A stretch of 64,000 bases of DNA. It comes from Burkholderia anthina. GTDB lineage: Bacteria > Pseudomonadota > Gammaproteobacteria > Burkholderiales > Burkholderiaceae. Position numbers and translations under genes: made by a program. The DNA lies in contig NZ_CABVLY010000001.1 of assembly GCF_902498995.1 (NCBI RefSeq), positions 62,001-126,000 of the forward strand, given 5' to 3'. A model generated the notes under the pieces. The model had not been told where the DNA came from. It worked only from the letters and a program-made list of their open reading frames with translations, and searched no databases. Below are positions 56,986-64,000 of the stretch, piece after piece (within the stretch, counting starts at the first letter, position 1; each line of letters opens with the position of its first letter).

Positions 56986-58302
56986 ATGAAGGCGCCCCGA
57001 GCGGACAGCATGTTCGGCGGGCATGTCGGCGACGCTGCCGCATCCCCGTCCAATCGCCAGCTGATCGTCGCAATCACGATCGGCAACGGCCTCGAATTCT
57101 TCGATCTCACCGTGTTCAGCTTCTTCGCGGTGCTGCTCGGCAAACTGTTTTTTCCGGCCGCGTCCGCGCAGCAGCAATTGCTGATGTCGGTCGCGACGTT
57201 CGGCGTCGGCTTCATCGCGCGGCCGCTCGGCGGCGTCGCGATCGGGCTCGTGGCCGACCGCTTCGGCCGCGTGCCGGCCATGAACCTCACGCTCGTCACG
57301 ATGGCGCTCGGCACAGGGATGATCGGCATTCTGCCGACCTATGCGCAGATCGGCGTCGCGGCGCCCGTGCTCGTCGTGCTCGCGCGGCTGCTGCAGGGTT
57401 TTTCGGCCGGCGGCGAAGTCGGCGTATCGACGTCGCTGCTCGCCGAGCGTGCGCCGCCCGGCGAACGCGGCTACTACACGAGCTGGCAATTCGCGAGCCA
57501 GGGCGCCGCGGCGCTGGCCGGCTCGTTCGTCGGCTTCCTGCTGTCGTATTTCCTCGAGCCGGCCGCGCTCGAATCGTGGGGCTGGCGCGTGCCGTTTCTC
57601 GCCGGTGTGCTGATCGCGCCGGTCGGCCTGTATCTGCGCGCACGCTTCAATGCGATCGAGCAGCATGCGCCGGCCGCCGCTGCGCGACGCTCGTCCGCGG
57701 TGCTCGGCACCGTGCTGCGGCGCGACGGCGGCGCGGTGCTGACCGCGCTCGGCCTCGTGGTCGGCGGCACGGCCGCGCACTTCATCGTCCTCTATTACAT
57801 GTCGACGTACGCGATCCGGGTGCTGCACCTGCCGATGGATACCGCGCTGTGGTGCGGGATCCTGTCCGGTGCGGTGATGTTCGTCGCCGCGCCGATCGGC
57901 GGACGCCTGTCGGACCGCGTCGGCAGCAAGCGTGTCGCACTGTGGACGCGCGTGGCGCTGACCGTGCTGATCCTTCCGGGCTTCTGGCTGATCCGCGCGG
58001 TGCCGTCGATCGCGACGATGTACGCCGTCGTGATGCTGCTCGCCGCGCTGCATTCGATCAACGCCGGCGCGAACGGCGTGATCCTCGCGGAGCTGTTTCC
58101 GAAGGGCACGCGTGCGACCGCGCTGTCGATCGCGTATGCCGGCGGCGTATCGATCTTCGGCGGCTTTGCGCAGTTCATCGTCACCTGGCTGATCGGCACG
58201 ACCGGCAATCCGGCCGCGCCGGCGTGGTACGTGATCGTCTGCGGTGTGCTGTCGCTCGTCGCACTCGTGTTTGCGTCGGACCGAAGCGATCAGGATGACT
58301 GA
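56986..58302 (+). CDS. MFS transporter, metabolite:H+ symporter (MHS) type
   Basis: A 438-aa inner-membrane carrier with about twelve helices. The N terminus IVAITIGNGLEFFDLTVFSF and the loop RPLGGVAIGLVADRFGR are typical of the metabolite:proton symporters that import small carboxylates (shikimate, citrate, alpha-ketoglutarate, proline/betaine). GGAG lies about 12 nt before ATG 56986. Its stop overlaps or nearly overlaps the amidase gene, so the two are translationally linked. The amidase neighbour suggests the cargo is an amide or amino acid derivative. Confidence 0.86.
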   Translation: MKAPRADSMFGGHVGDAAASPSNRQLIVAITIGNGLEFFDLTVFSFFAVLLGKLFFPAASAQQQLLMSVATFGVGFIARPLGGVAIGLVADRFGRVPAMNLTLVTMALGTGMIGILPTYAQIGVAAPVLVVLARLLQGFSAGGEVGVSTSLLAERAPPGERGYYTSWQFASQGAAALAGSFVGFLLSYFLEPAALESWGWRVPFLAGVLIAPVGLYLRARFNAIEQHAPAAAARRSSAVLGTVLRRDGGAVLTALGLVVGGTAAHFIVLYYMSTYAIRVLHLPMDTALWCGILSGAVMFVAAPIGGRLSDRVGSKRVALWTRVALTVLILPGFWLIRAVPSIATMYAVVMLLAALHSINAGANGVILAELFPKGTRATALSIAYAGGVSIFGGFAQFIVTWLIGTTGNPAAPAWYVIVCGVLSLVALVFASDRSDQDD

Positions 58303-58330
58303 TCGTTATTCTTATTCTTCCATTCGCCCC

Positions 58331-59803
58331 ATGACTACTACCGTTCCGTTTTCGTCGTCGCCTGCCGACGTCGCCGCCGGCGACCTGTGCGACCTGCCCG
58401 CACGCACGATGCTCGAGCTGCTGAAGTCCCGGCAGATCGGCGCGTGCGACCTGCTCGATGCGCATCTCGCGCGAATCGCGACGGTCAATCCGCGCGTGAA
58501 TGCGCTTGTCACCCTCGTCGATCCCGATGCGCTGCGCGCCCGGGCGCGCGAGCTCGATGCGCGCTGGATGCGCGGCGAATGGCAGGGGCCGCTGCACGGG
58601 CTGCCGGTGTCGCAGAAGGATCTGACCGCGACGCGCGGCGTGCGCACGACCTTCGGTTCGCCGTTGTTCGCCGATCACGTGCCGCAGCATGACGCGCTGA
58701 TCGTGCGCCGCTGCGCGAGCGCCGGCGCGCTGATGATCGGCAAGTCGAACACGCCGGAATTCGGCGCCGGCTCGCATACGTTCAACGAGGTGTTCGGCAC
58801 CACGCGCAATCCGTGGGACCTGACGCGCTCCGCGGGCGGCAGCAGCGGCGGCGCGGCGGCCGCGCTCGCATGCGGGATGAATCCGCTCGCGTGCGGCAGC
58901 GACATGGGCGGCTCGCTGCGCAACCCGGCCGCGTGGAACAACGTCGTCGGGCTGCGGCCGTCGTCCGGCCGCGTGCCGCGTGCACCGGACCTCAACGGCT
59001 GGGCGACGCTCGGCGTCGACGGGCCGATGGCGCGCGATGTCGCCGATACCGCGTTGCTGCTGTCGGCGATCGCCGGGCCGAGCGGCGAAACGGCGACCGA
59101 AATCGCGGAGCCGGGCGCGCGCTTCGCGCAGCCGCTCGAACGCGATTTCCGCGGCACGCGGATCGCGATGTCGCGCGGTCTGCCCGGCGTGCCGGTCGAT
59201 CCCGAGATCCGGCGCGCGGTGGACGCGCAGGCGCGCGTATTCGCGTCGCTCGGCTGCGAAGTCGAATTCGACGACCCCGATCTCGCCGAAGCCGAGGACG
59301 TGTTCCGGATCGAGCGCGCGTGGATGATCGGCACGCTGGTCGACGGTTTCGACGAGCGGCAGCGCGCGGCGCTGAAACCCGAGCTCCTCGACGAATACCG
59401 GCTGCATCGCTCGCTCACGGCCGCGGATCTCGGCCGCATGTTCGTGACGAAGACGCGCCTGTTCGAACGGATGCGCGCGTTCATGCGGCGCCATGCGTTC
59501 TACGTGCTGCCGACGACCCAGGTGATGCCGTTCGACGCCGCGCTGCGCGCGCCCGCCGATGTGCTCGGCATCGCGAATACCTCCTACATCGACTGGATGC
59601 GCGTGTGCTGGCTGCTGTCGTCGACCGAGGCGCCGATCCTGTCGGTGCCGTGCGGCTTCTCCGCGACCGGCTTGCCGATCGGCATGCAGATCGTCGGCCG
59701 CTACCGCGACGACTGGGGCGTGCTGCAACTCGGCCATGCGTACGAAGTCGCGGCCGGCCGTTGCTGGACGCCGCCGCCCGTCGTCATCGACGCACTGCGC
59801 TGA
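58331..59803 (+). CDS. Amidase-signature hydrolase
   Basis: A 490-aa amidase that should hydrolyse a C-N amide bond. The Ser-Ser-Lys triad is visible: Lys96 in PVSQKDLTATRG, Ser171 in SAGGSSGGAAAALACG and the nucleophile Ser195 in SDMGGSLRNPAAWN. I take ATG 58331; an ATG at 58295 overlaps the end of the MFS gene and would add 12 residues; both lack a strong ribosome binding site. The best partner is the adjacent transporter; the substrate is unknown. Confidence 0.88.
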   Translation: MTTTVPFSSSPADVAAGDLCDLPARTMLELLKSRQIGACDLLDAHLARIATVNPRVNALVTLVDPDALRARARELDARWMRGEWQGPLHGLPVSQKDLTATRGVRTTFGSPLFADHVPQHDALIVRRCASAGALMIGKSNTPEFGAGSHTFNEVFGTTRNPWDLTRSAGGSSGGAAAALACGMNPLACGSDMGGSLRNPAAWNNVVGLRPSSGRVPRAPDLNGWATLGVDGPMARDVADTALLLSAIAGPSGETATEIAEPGARFAQPLERDFRGTRIAMSRGLPGVPVDPEIRRAVDAQARVFASLGCEVEFDDPDLAEAEDVFRIERAWMIGTLVDGFDERQRAALKPELLDEYRLHRSLTAADLGRMFVTKTRLFERMRAFMRRHAFYVLPTTQVMPFDAALRAPADVLGIANTSYIDWMRVCWLLSSTEAPILSVPCGFSATGLPIGMQIVGRYRDDWGVLQLGHAYEVAAGRCWTPPPVVIDALR

Positions 59804-59917
59804 CCATTTTTCCCGGCTGACACCGGACCGTTCCGGTTCGTGCCGGCAGGCCGCGCGCCTGCGGGGGGCGCGCACGCCTGCGTTTGGCCATTCGACCCGC
59901 GCAATGGAGATCTCTCG

Positions 59918-61120
59918 ATGAAAAAACGGCTGTTGGCAGGCGCGGGCGTCGCGCTGATCGCGGGTGCGGCGCACGCACAGAGCAGCGTCACGCTGTACGG
60001 CATTATCGATGAAGGGCTGACCTACACGAGCAATGTCGCGTCGACCGGTGCGAACGGCACGGTAAGCGGCAAGCCCGCGCTGCGGTTGCTGGGCGGCGTG
60101 CAGCAGGCAAGCCGCTGGGGGCTGCGCGGCAGCGAGGATCTCGGCGGCGGACTGGCGGCGGTCTTCACGCTCGAGAACGGGTTCGATCCGAGCACCGGCA
60201 AGCTCGGGCAGGGCGGGCTGATCTTCGGCAAGAAGGCGTTCGTCGGGTTGTCGGGGCCGTTCGGCACCGTGACGCTCGGCCGGCAGTACGACACCAACGT
60301 CGACTTCCTCGGCCCGCTCGAGGCCGCCGCGCTGTTCGGCGGCTACATGGTTGCGCACCCCGGCGACCTCGACAACGTGAACAACGCGAACTCGACCAAC
60401 AACGCGATCAAGTTCACGAGCAACGACTACGGCGGGTTCCGCTTTGCGGCGATGGTCGGGATCGGCGGCGTGGCGGGCGCGGCGACGCGCGACCAAGTGT
60501 GGTCGGCGACCGTCGGCTATACGCGCGGGCCGCTCGCGGTGGCGGCCGGCTACCTGAATGCGCGCAACCCCAACGTGTCGTTCTTCGGCACGACCGGCAG
60601 CCCCGCGCCGACCGTGGGCGGCGTGCCCGGCAACAACATGCTGTCGCCGGTGTATTCGGGCTATGCATCGGCGCGCGCGCTGCAGGTCGCGGCGGTGGGC
60701 GGCACCTACGCGATTGGCGCGGTGACGCTCGGCGCGATGTATACGAACACGTCGTTCCGCCAGCTCGGCGACCTGTCGTCCGGACCGAACCCGGGCGGCG
60801 TGTCCGGCAACGCGGTGTTCAACAACGCCGAAGCGAGCGTGCGCTACCAGTTCACGCCCTATCTGTTCGGCGGCGTCGCGTACGACTACACGCGCGGCGG
60901 CGGCGTGAACGGACGTGACGGCGCGACATATCATCAGGTCGCGGCCGGGCTCGATTATTTCCTGTCGAAGCGTACGGACGTCTATGTGACCGCCGTCTAT
61001 CAGCACGCGTCGGGCACCGATTCGACGGGGTATGCGGCCGTCGCGGCGATCAACGGCCCGGGCGCGTCCGCGAACGACCGGCAGCTGGAGGCGCGCATCG
61101 GCATGCGGCACAAGTTCTGA
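59918..61120 (+). CDS. Gram-negative porin, Burkholderia OmpC-like
   Basis: A 400-aa trimeric outer-membrane porin that lets small solutes diffuse in. It has a signal peptide (MKKRLLAGAGVALIAGAAHA), the mature start QSSVTLYGIIDEGLTYTS, multiple alternating-residue strands, and the C-terminal Phe of barrel proteins (ARIGMRHKF). GGAG lies about 9 nt before ATG 59918. It lies 114 nt after the amidase gene on the same strand, so it may open the outer membrane for the substrate of that transporter and amidase. Confidence 0.92.
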   Translation: MKKRLLAGAGVALIAGAAHAQSSVTLYGIIDEGLTYTSNVASTGANGTVSGKPALRLLGGVQQASRWGLRGSEDLGGGLAAVFTLENGFDPSTGKLGQGGLIFGKKAFVGLSGPFGTVTLGRQYDTNVDFLGPLEAAALFGGYMVAHPGDLDNVNNANSTNNAIKFTSNDYGGFRFAAMVGIGGVAGAATRDQVWSATVGYTRGPLAVAAGYLNARNPNVSFFGTTGSPAPTVGGVPGNNMLSPVYSGYASARALQVAAVGGTYAIGAVTLGAMYTNTSFRQLGDLSSGPNPGGVSGNAVFNNAEASVRYQFTPYLFGGVAYDYTRGGGVNGRDGATYHQVAAGLDYFLSKRTDVYVTAVYQHASGTDSTGYAAVAAINGPGASANDRQLEARIGMRHKF

Positions 61121-61254
61121 CGTGCCGAGCCGGACGGTGGAGATCGGCCGCACGGTGATATCCTCGCGAAACGCCCGCGACCGACGGGCGGATACCGATT
61201 GCCCGCACGCGGCCCGATGCTGCGTTGCGCGGCGTTTCCGAGGGAGAGCCGAAC

Positions 61255-61539
61255 ATGAGCCGAAAATTCATTCTGAAGGGCGACACGACCGACCATGGCG
61301 GCGTCGTGCTCGACGGAATCGCCAATTCGTCGTTCGACGGCCGCGAGCTTGCCTATCTCGGCGCGCCGGTGTTCTGCGCCACGTGCAAGACCCAGGGCGT
61401 GATCGTGTCGGACGGCGGCGAGCGGACGATGACCGTGATGGGCAAGGTCGTCGCGCTCGAACACGACCTGTGCCAGTGCCTGTGCACGCCGCAACCGAAG
61501 CTGATCCCGTCGCAGGGCACGGGGACCATCTCGGGCTGA
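61255..61539 (+). CDS. PAAR-domain protein
   Basis: A 94-aa protein of the PAAR fold, which forms the sharp tip of the type VI secretion spike (VgrG). It reads GDTTDHGGVVLDGIANSSFD, then LAYLGAPVFCATCKTQGVIV, with a metal-binding set of His and Cys in ALEHDLCQCLC. It has no toxin extension, so it is a plain tip. No vgrG, tss or effector gene is nearby. The ATG 61255 follows GAGGGAGAGCC by about 4 nt. Confidence 0.82.
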   Translation: MSRKFILKGDTTDHGGVVLDGIANSSFDGRELAYLGAPVFCATCKTQGVIVSDGGERTMTVMGKVVALEHDLCQCLCTPQPKLIPSQGTGTISG

Positions 61540-61548
61540 AGCCCGTCG

Positions 61549-61860
61549 TCAGACGCTGCCTTCGGTCTCGATCACGAGGATGCGCGCTTCGCCGAGCGGG
61601 TGCGCGACGTGTTCGGTGCCGACCGTCGCATGGAAAACGTCTCCCGTTTCGAGCACCGCCGCATGCTCGATGCCCGCTTCTCGATAGCGCATCTCGACAC
61701 GGCCGTCGAGCACCGCGAACACTTCCTCGCCGTCGTTCACGTGCCATCGGTACGGCTGATCGGTCCAGTGCAGACGGACCGTGATGCCGTTCAGGTTCGC
61801 AATGTCCAGTGCACCCCATGGGCGCTGCGCGGTGAACGCGCGACTGCGGACGATGTTCAT
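61549..61860 (-). CDS. Small cupin-domain protein
   Basis: A 103-aa single-domain beta-barrel. RWHVNDGEEVFAVLDGRVEM and TGDVFHATVGTEHVAHP carry the metal-binding His and Glu of the cupin fold. It is probably a small cytosolic enzyme or sensor; the substrate is unknown. AAGGA lies 7 nt before ATG 61860. It lies 79 nt after the DJ-1/PfpI-like gene on the same strand and is probably co-transcribed. Confidence 0.78.
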   Translation of the reverse strand: MNIVRSRAFTAQRPWGALDIANLNGITVRLHWTDQPYRWHVNDGEEVFAVLDGRVEMRYREAGIEHAAVLETGDVFHATVGTEHVAHPLGEARILVIETEGSV

Positions 61861-61939
61861 CGATGGATCCTTGCGTGCTGATACGTCGACAGGCAGGCGG
61901 ACGGACGGTGCCCGCCTGCGGGATGCCGTTTGCTCGGGA

Positions 61940-62623
61940 TCAGCGCGACATCGCACGCAACGCGGCGTCGACGATCTGCCTGCGCTTCTCCAGACCGGCC
62001 GCCGAGCGTTCCGTCACGCGCTTCAGGACCGATGCCGGTGCGGTATCCGGCGAGCCTGCATTGAACGGTGGCGCCGGCGCGTATTCGAGCGCGAGCTGGA
62101 TCGACTGCGCCTCTTCGTCGCCGGCCAGCTCGGCGGCGATCGTCAATGCGAAGTCGATGCCGGCCGTCACGCCGCCGCCGGTGATCAGGTTGCCGTCGCG
62201 CACCACGCGTTCGCGCACGGGCACCGCGCCGAGCGGCTCCAGCAGCGAATGAAAGGTCCAGTGCGTCGTTGCGCGGCGTCCGCGCAGCAGGCCGGCCACG
62301 CCGAGCAGCAGCGCGCCCGTGCAGACCGACGTCACGTAGCGCGCCGTGGCCGCGCGCTGCTGCACGAACGCGATCGTTTCGGCATCGAGCAGCAACGCGT
62401 TGATTCCGATTCCGCCGGGCACGCAGATCACGTCGAGCGGCGGGCAGTCGTCGAACGTGCAGGTCGGCGCGAGCGCGAGGCCGCTGCTCGACGCGACCGT
62501 GTCGCGCGATTTCCAGACGAGATGGACGGCCGCGTCGGGCAGCGACGCGAGCACGTCGTGCGGGCCGGTGAGATCGAGTTGCTGGACGCCCGGAAACACG
62601 AGAAGGCCGATATGCAGGGTCAT
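61940..62623 (-). CDS. DJ-1/PfpI-family protein, isonitrile-hydratase-like
   Basis: A 227-aa protein of the class I glutamine amidotransferase-like fold. The nucleophile Cys is in YVTSVCTGALLLGVAGLL, with the preceding VICVPGGIGINALL and HWTFHSLLEPL. Length and these blocks match the isonitrile hydratase (InhA) group, but closely related proteins have other or no known activity. GGAG lies 7 nt before ATG 62623. It is divergent from a GlxA/AraC regulator that shares the same domain. Confidence 0.78.
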   Translation of the reverse strand: MTLHIGLLVFPGVQQLDLTGPHDVLASLPDAAVHLVWKSRDTVASSSGLALAPTCTFDDCPPLDVICVPGGIGINALLLDAETIAFVQQRAATARYVTSVCTGALLLGVAGLLRGRRATTHWTFHSLLEPLGAVPVRERVVRDGNLITGGGVTAGIDFALTIAAELAGDEEAQSIQLALEYAPAPPFNAGSPDTAPASVLKRVTERSAAGLEKRRQIVDAALRAMSR

Positions 62624-62700
62624 GCGAACACTCCGGATGGAAGGGGAACGCGCCGCGGCCGGCGCACGATGGACAGATCGATTCTAGGCGCGTAGTGTCT

Positions 62701-62720
62701 GGCGAAATTGCCATATCGCC
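62701..62720. promoter_or_regulatory. Short inverted repeat, possible GlxA-type operator
   Basis: GGCGA-N10-TCGCC with an inner GGC/GCC pair, in the divergent region of the DJ-1/PfpI gene and the regulator, 21 nt before its start. Confidence 0.35.
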
Positions 62721-62740
62721 CACGTTTTCAGCCAATCGCC

Positions 62741-63709
62741 ATGTCCGCTGCGCCACGCTCGATCCTGGTCCTCGCGTTTCCCCGTGCGCAACTGCTCGAC
62801 GTGACCGGGCCGCTGCAGGTGTTCGCTTCCGTCAACGAGCTCGCGCAGGAGCGCGGCCAGCCCGCACCGTATGCGCCGCGCGTCGTCGCCGCCGACGCGG
62901 GGCCGATCGAGACGTCGTCCGGCCTCGTCGTGATGGCCGATTCGCTGCGCTCGGCCGGACGGCCCGATACGGTGATCGTGGCCGGCGGCAAGGGTGTGCA
63001 GGCGGCGTCGCGGGATGCGCGGATGGTGCGCTGGGTCCGGCAGCAGGCGCAGCGCGCACGACGTGTCGCGTCGGTCTGCACCGGCGCGTTCCTGCTTGCC
63101 GAGGCCGGCTTGCTCGACGGGCGGCGCGCGGTCACGCACTGGGCGCGCTGCGACGAATTCGCGGCGCGCTACCCGAACGTGCGCGTCGAAGCCGATCCGA
63201 TCTTCATCCGCGAAGGCGCGTTGTGGACGTCGGCCGGCGTGACGGCCGGCATCGATCTCGCGCTCGCGCTCGTCGAGGAGGATCTCGGGCGGGCGGTCGC
63301 ACTCGACGCCGCGCGTGAACTCGTCGTGTTCCTGAAGCGGCCGGGCGGACAGGCGCAGTTCAGCGCGATGCTGTCGATGCAGCGCACCGACGATCGCTTC
63401 GGCGAACTGCATGCGTGGATCGCCGAGCATCTGGCGGCCGACCTGTCGGTGCCGGCGCTGGCCGAGCGCGTCAGCATGAGCGAGCGCAGCTTCGTGCGCC
63501 ACTATCGCGCCGAAACCGGCCGCACGCCGGCGCGCGCGGTCGAGCAGATCCGCGTCGAGGCTGCGCAGCGTCTGCTCGGTGAAACCACGTGGCCCATCAA
63601 GCGAATTGCCACGCGCTGCGGCTTTGGTTCCGAAGAGACGCTGCGGCGCAGTTTCGTGCGCGTGCTTGGCGTGTCGCCGCAGGGCTATCGCGAGCGGTTC
63701 GTGCGGTAA
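62741..63709 (+). CDS. GlxA-family regulator (DJ-1/PfpI domain fused to AraC DNA-binding domain)
   Basis: A 322-aa regulator. The N-terminal half is a DJ-1/PfpI-like ligand domain (LLDVTGPLQVFASVNELAQ and RRVASVCTGAFLLAEAGLLD) and the C-terminal 90 residues are an AraC/XylS double helix-turn-helix (PALAERVSMSERSFVRHYR and WPIKRIATRCGFGSEETLRR). Family members control genes such as those for arginine, carnitine or choline use. The start is ATG 62741; a TTG at 62708 is in frame. The DJ-1 gene across the gap has the same ligand-domain type, which fits a sensor/enzyme pair. Confidence 0.87.
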   Translation: MSAAPRSILVLAFPRAQLLDVTGPLQVFASVNELAQERGQPAPYAPRVVAADAGPIETSSGLVVMADSLRSAGRPDTVIVAGGKGVQAASRDARMVRWVRQQAQRARRVASVCTGAFLLAEAGLLDGRRAVTHWARCDEFAARYPNVRVEADPIFIREGALWTSAGVTAGIDLALALVEEDLGRAVALDAARELVVFLKRPGGQAQFSAMLSMQRTDDRFGELHAWIAEHLAADLSVPALAERVSMSERSFVRHYRAETGRTPARAVEQIRVEAAQRLLGETTWPIKRIATRCGFGSEETLRRSFVRVLGVSPQGYRERFVR

Positions 63710-63906
63710 CGGCACCGATGCGCCGTTGGCGGCCGCGTGCGATTGCCGGGGGCGGAACGATTGCGGTGTCGAACTGAACGCAGGTCGATCACTTTCGAGT
63801 CCGAAACGCTGCGACTATTCAGAAGTGGAGAACAATAGGCGGGGGCTTGTGCCGTGCCCGCGGCGCGCTCTATTCTGTTTCGTTGGCGATTCGAAGGGGG
63901 CGCAGC

Positions 63907-64000
63907 ATGGACCGCATCCAGGCAATGGAAGTTTTCACCCGCGTGGTCGACGCGAACAGCTTTACGCGCGCGGCCGACACGCTCGCGATGCCGCGCGCGT
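63907..64000 (+). CDS. LysR-family regulator, 3' end missing
   Basis: The first 31 codons read MDRIQAMEVFTRVVDANSFT and continue RAADTLAMPRA, the start of a LysR helix-turn-helix. The window ends inside the DNA-binding domain, so the ligand domain is not visible. Confidence 0.8.
   Translation, partial: MDRIQAMEVFTRVVDANSFTRAADTLAMPRA

Noticed and set aside
58181-61153. Long minus-strand open frame under the amidase and porin genes
   Set aside because: Antisense shadow. The plus-strand amidase and porin have complete motifs and signal peptides, while this translation is Arg/His-rich without a recognisable domain.
1-64000. CRISPR arrays, insertion sequences, prophage genes, tRNA or rRNA genes
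   Set aside because: Looked for on both strands; no regularly spaced repeats, transposase or integrase motifs, or tRNA-like cloverleaf were found by eye.

Overview
The window reads as chromosomal DNA of a high-GC betaproteobacterium, most likely Burkholderia and probably a Burkholderia cepacia complex-like species. This rests on gene content and order (amgK-murU beside lptD-surA-pdxA-rsmA; lnt-corC-ybeY-phoH-miaB; glpR/glpD-glpK-glpF), on the strong GC3 bias that leaves long false antisense frames everywhere, and on a Burkholderia-type porin. No tRNA, rRNA, CRISPR array, insertion sequence, prophage or integrase was seen. It is core or near-core sequence, not an island.

Layout. 1-4.6 kb: a crotonase fragment, fdhD, a nitrate-reductase-associated protein, a YciA-type thioesterase and an Atm1-like ABC exporter. 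4.8-12.6 kb: envelope genes. murU and amgK (cell-wall sugar recycling) run left; lptD-surA-pdxA-rsmA run right and end at a clear intrinsic terminator. 12.6-20 kb: an EamA transporter and gloA, then the leftward run glyQ-glyS-gmhB-plsC-metallopeptidase. 20-29 kb: a TPR glycosyltransferase, then the leftward run miaB-phoH-ybeY-chaC-like-small lipoprotein-corC-lnt. 29-34.5 kb: a divergent LysR/MFS pair with a 17-bp inverted repeat, an XRE-cupin regulator, and ribB behind an FMN riboswitch. 34.8-42.5 kb: the glycerol locus (glpF, glpK, glpD and a GlpR-type regulator) with palindromic GlpR-like operators before glpD, then a gamma-glutamyltransferase. 42.8-49.2 kb: a diiron protein, a small flavin-fold-like protein, rhlE, a triheme/diheme cytochrome c pair and a CopD-type membrane protein. 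49.3-52.1 kb: dgoD and its divergent FadR-type regulator, a frameshifted DUF1272 gene and a GFA-family protein. 52.1-61.1 kb: a large bifunctional penicillin-binding protein, a decayed LysR remnant, and a LysR - MHS transporter - amidase - porin module with a perfect 9-5-9 palindrome. 61.2-64 kb: an orphan PAAR protein, a cupin, a DJ-1/PfpI protein divergent from a GlxA/AraC regulator, and the start of another LysR gene.

How they work together. Several groups form clear functional units: MurNAc salvage beside LPS export and outer-membrane protein folding; glycerol uptake, phosphorylation and oxidation under GlpR; riboflavin synthesis under FMN feedback; galactonate dehydration under a DgoR-like repressor. 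The least familiar unit is the LysR/MHS/amidase/porin module at 55.9-61.1 kb, which looks like uptake and hydrolysis of an unknown amide. I found no clearly novel large system. The best leads are this module, the 14-bp insertion that breaks the DUF1272 gene, the internally deleted LysR remnant, the aquaglyceroporin with both NPA boxes altered, and a penicillin-binding protein with an unusually long stretch between its SxN and KTG motifs.
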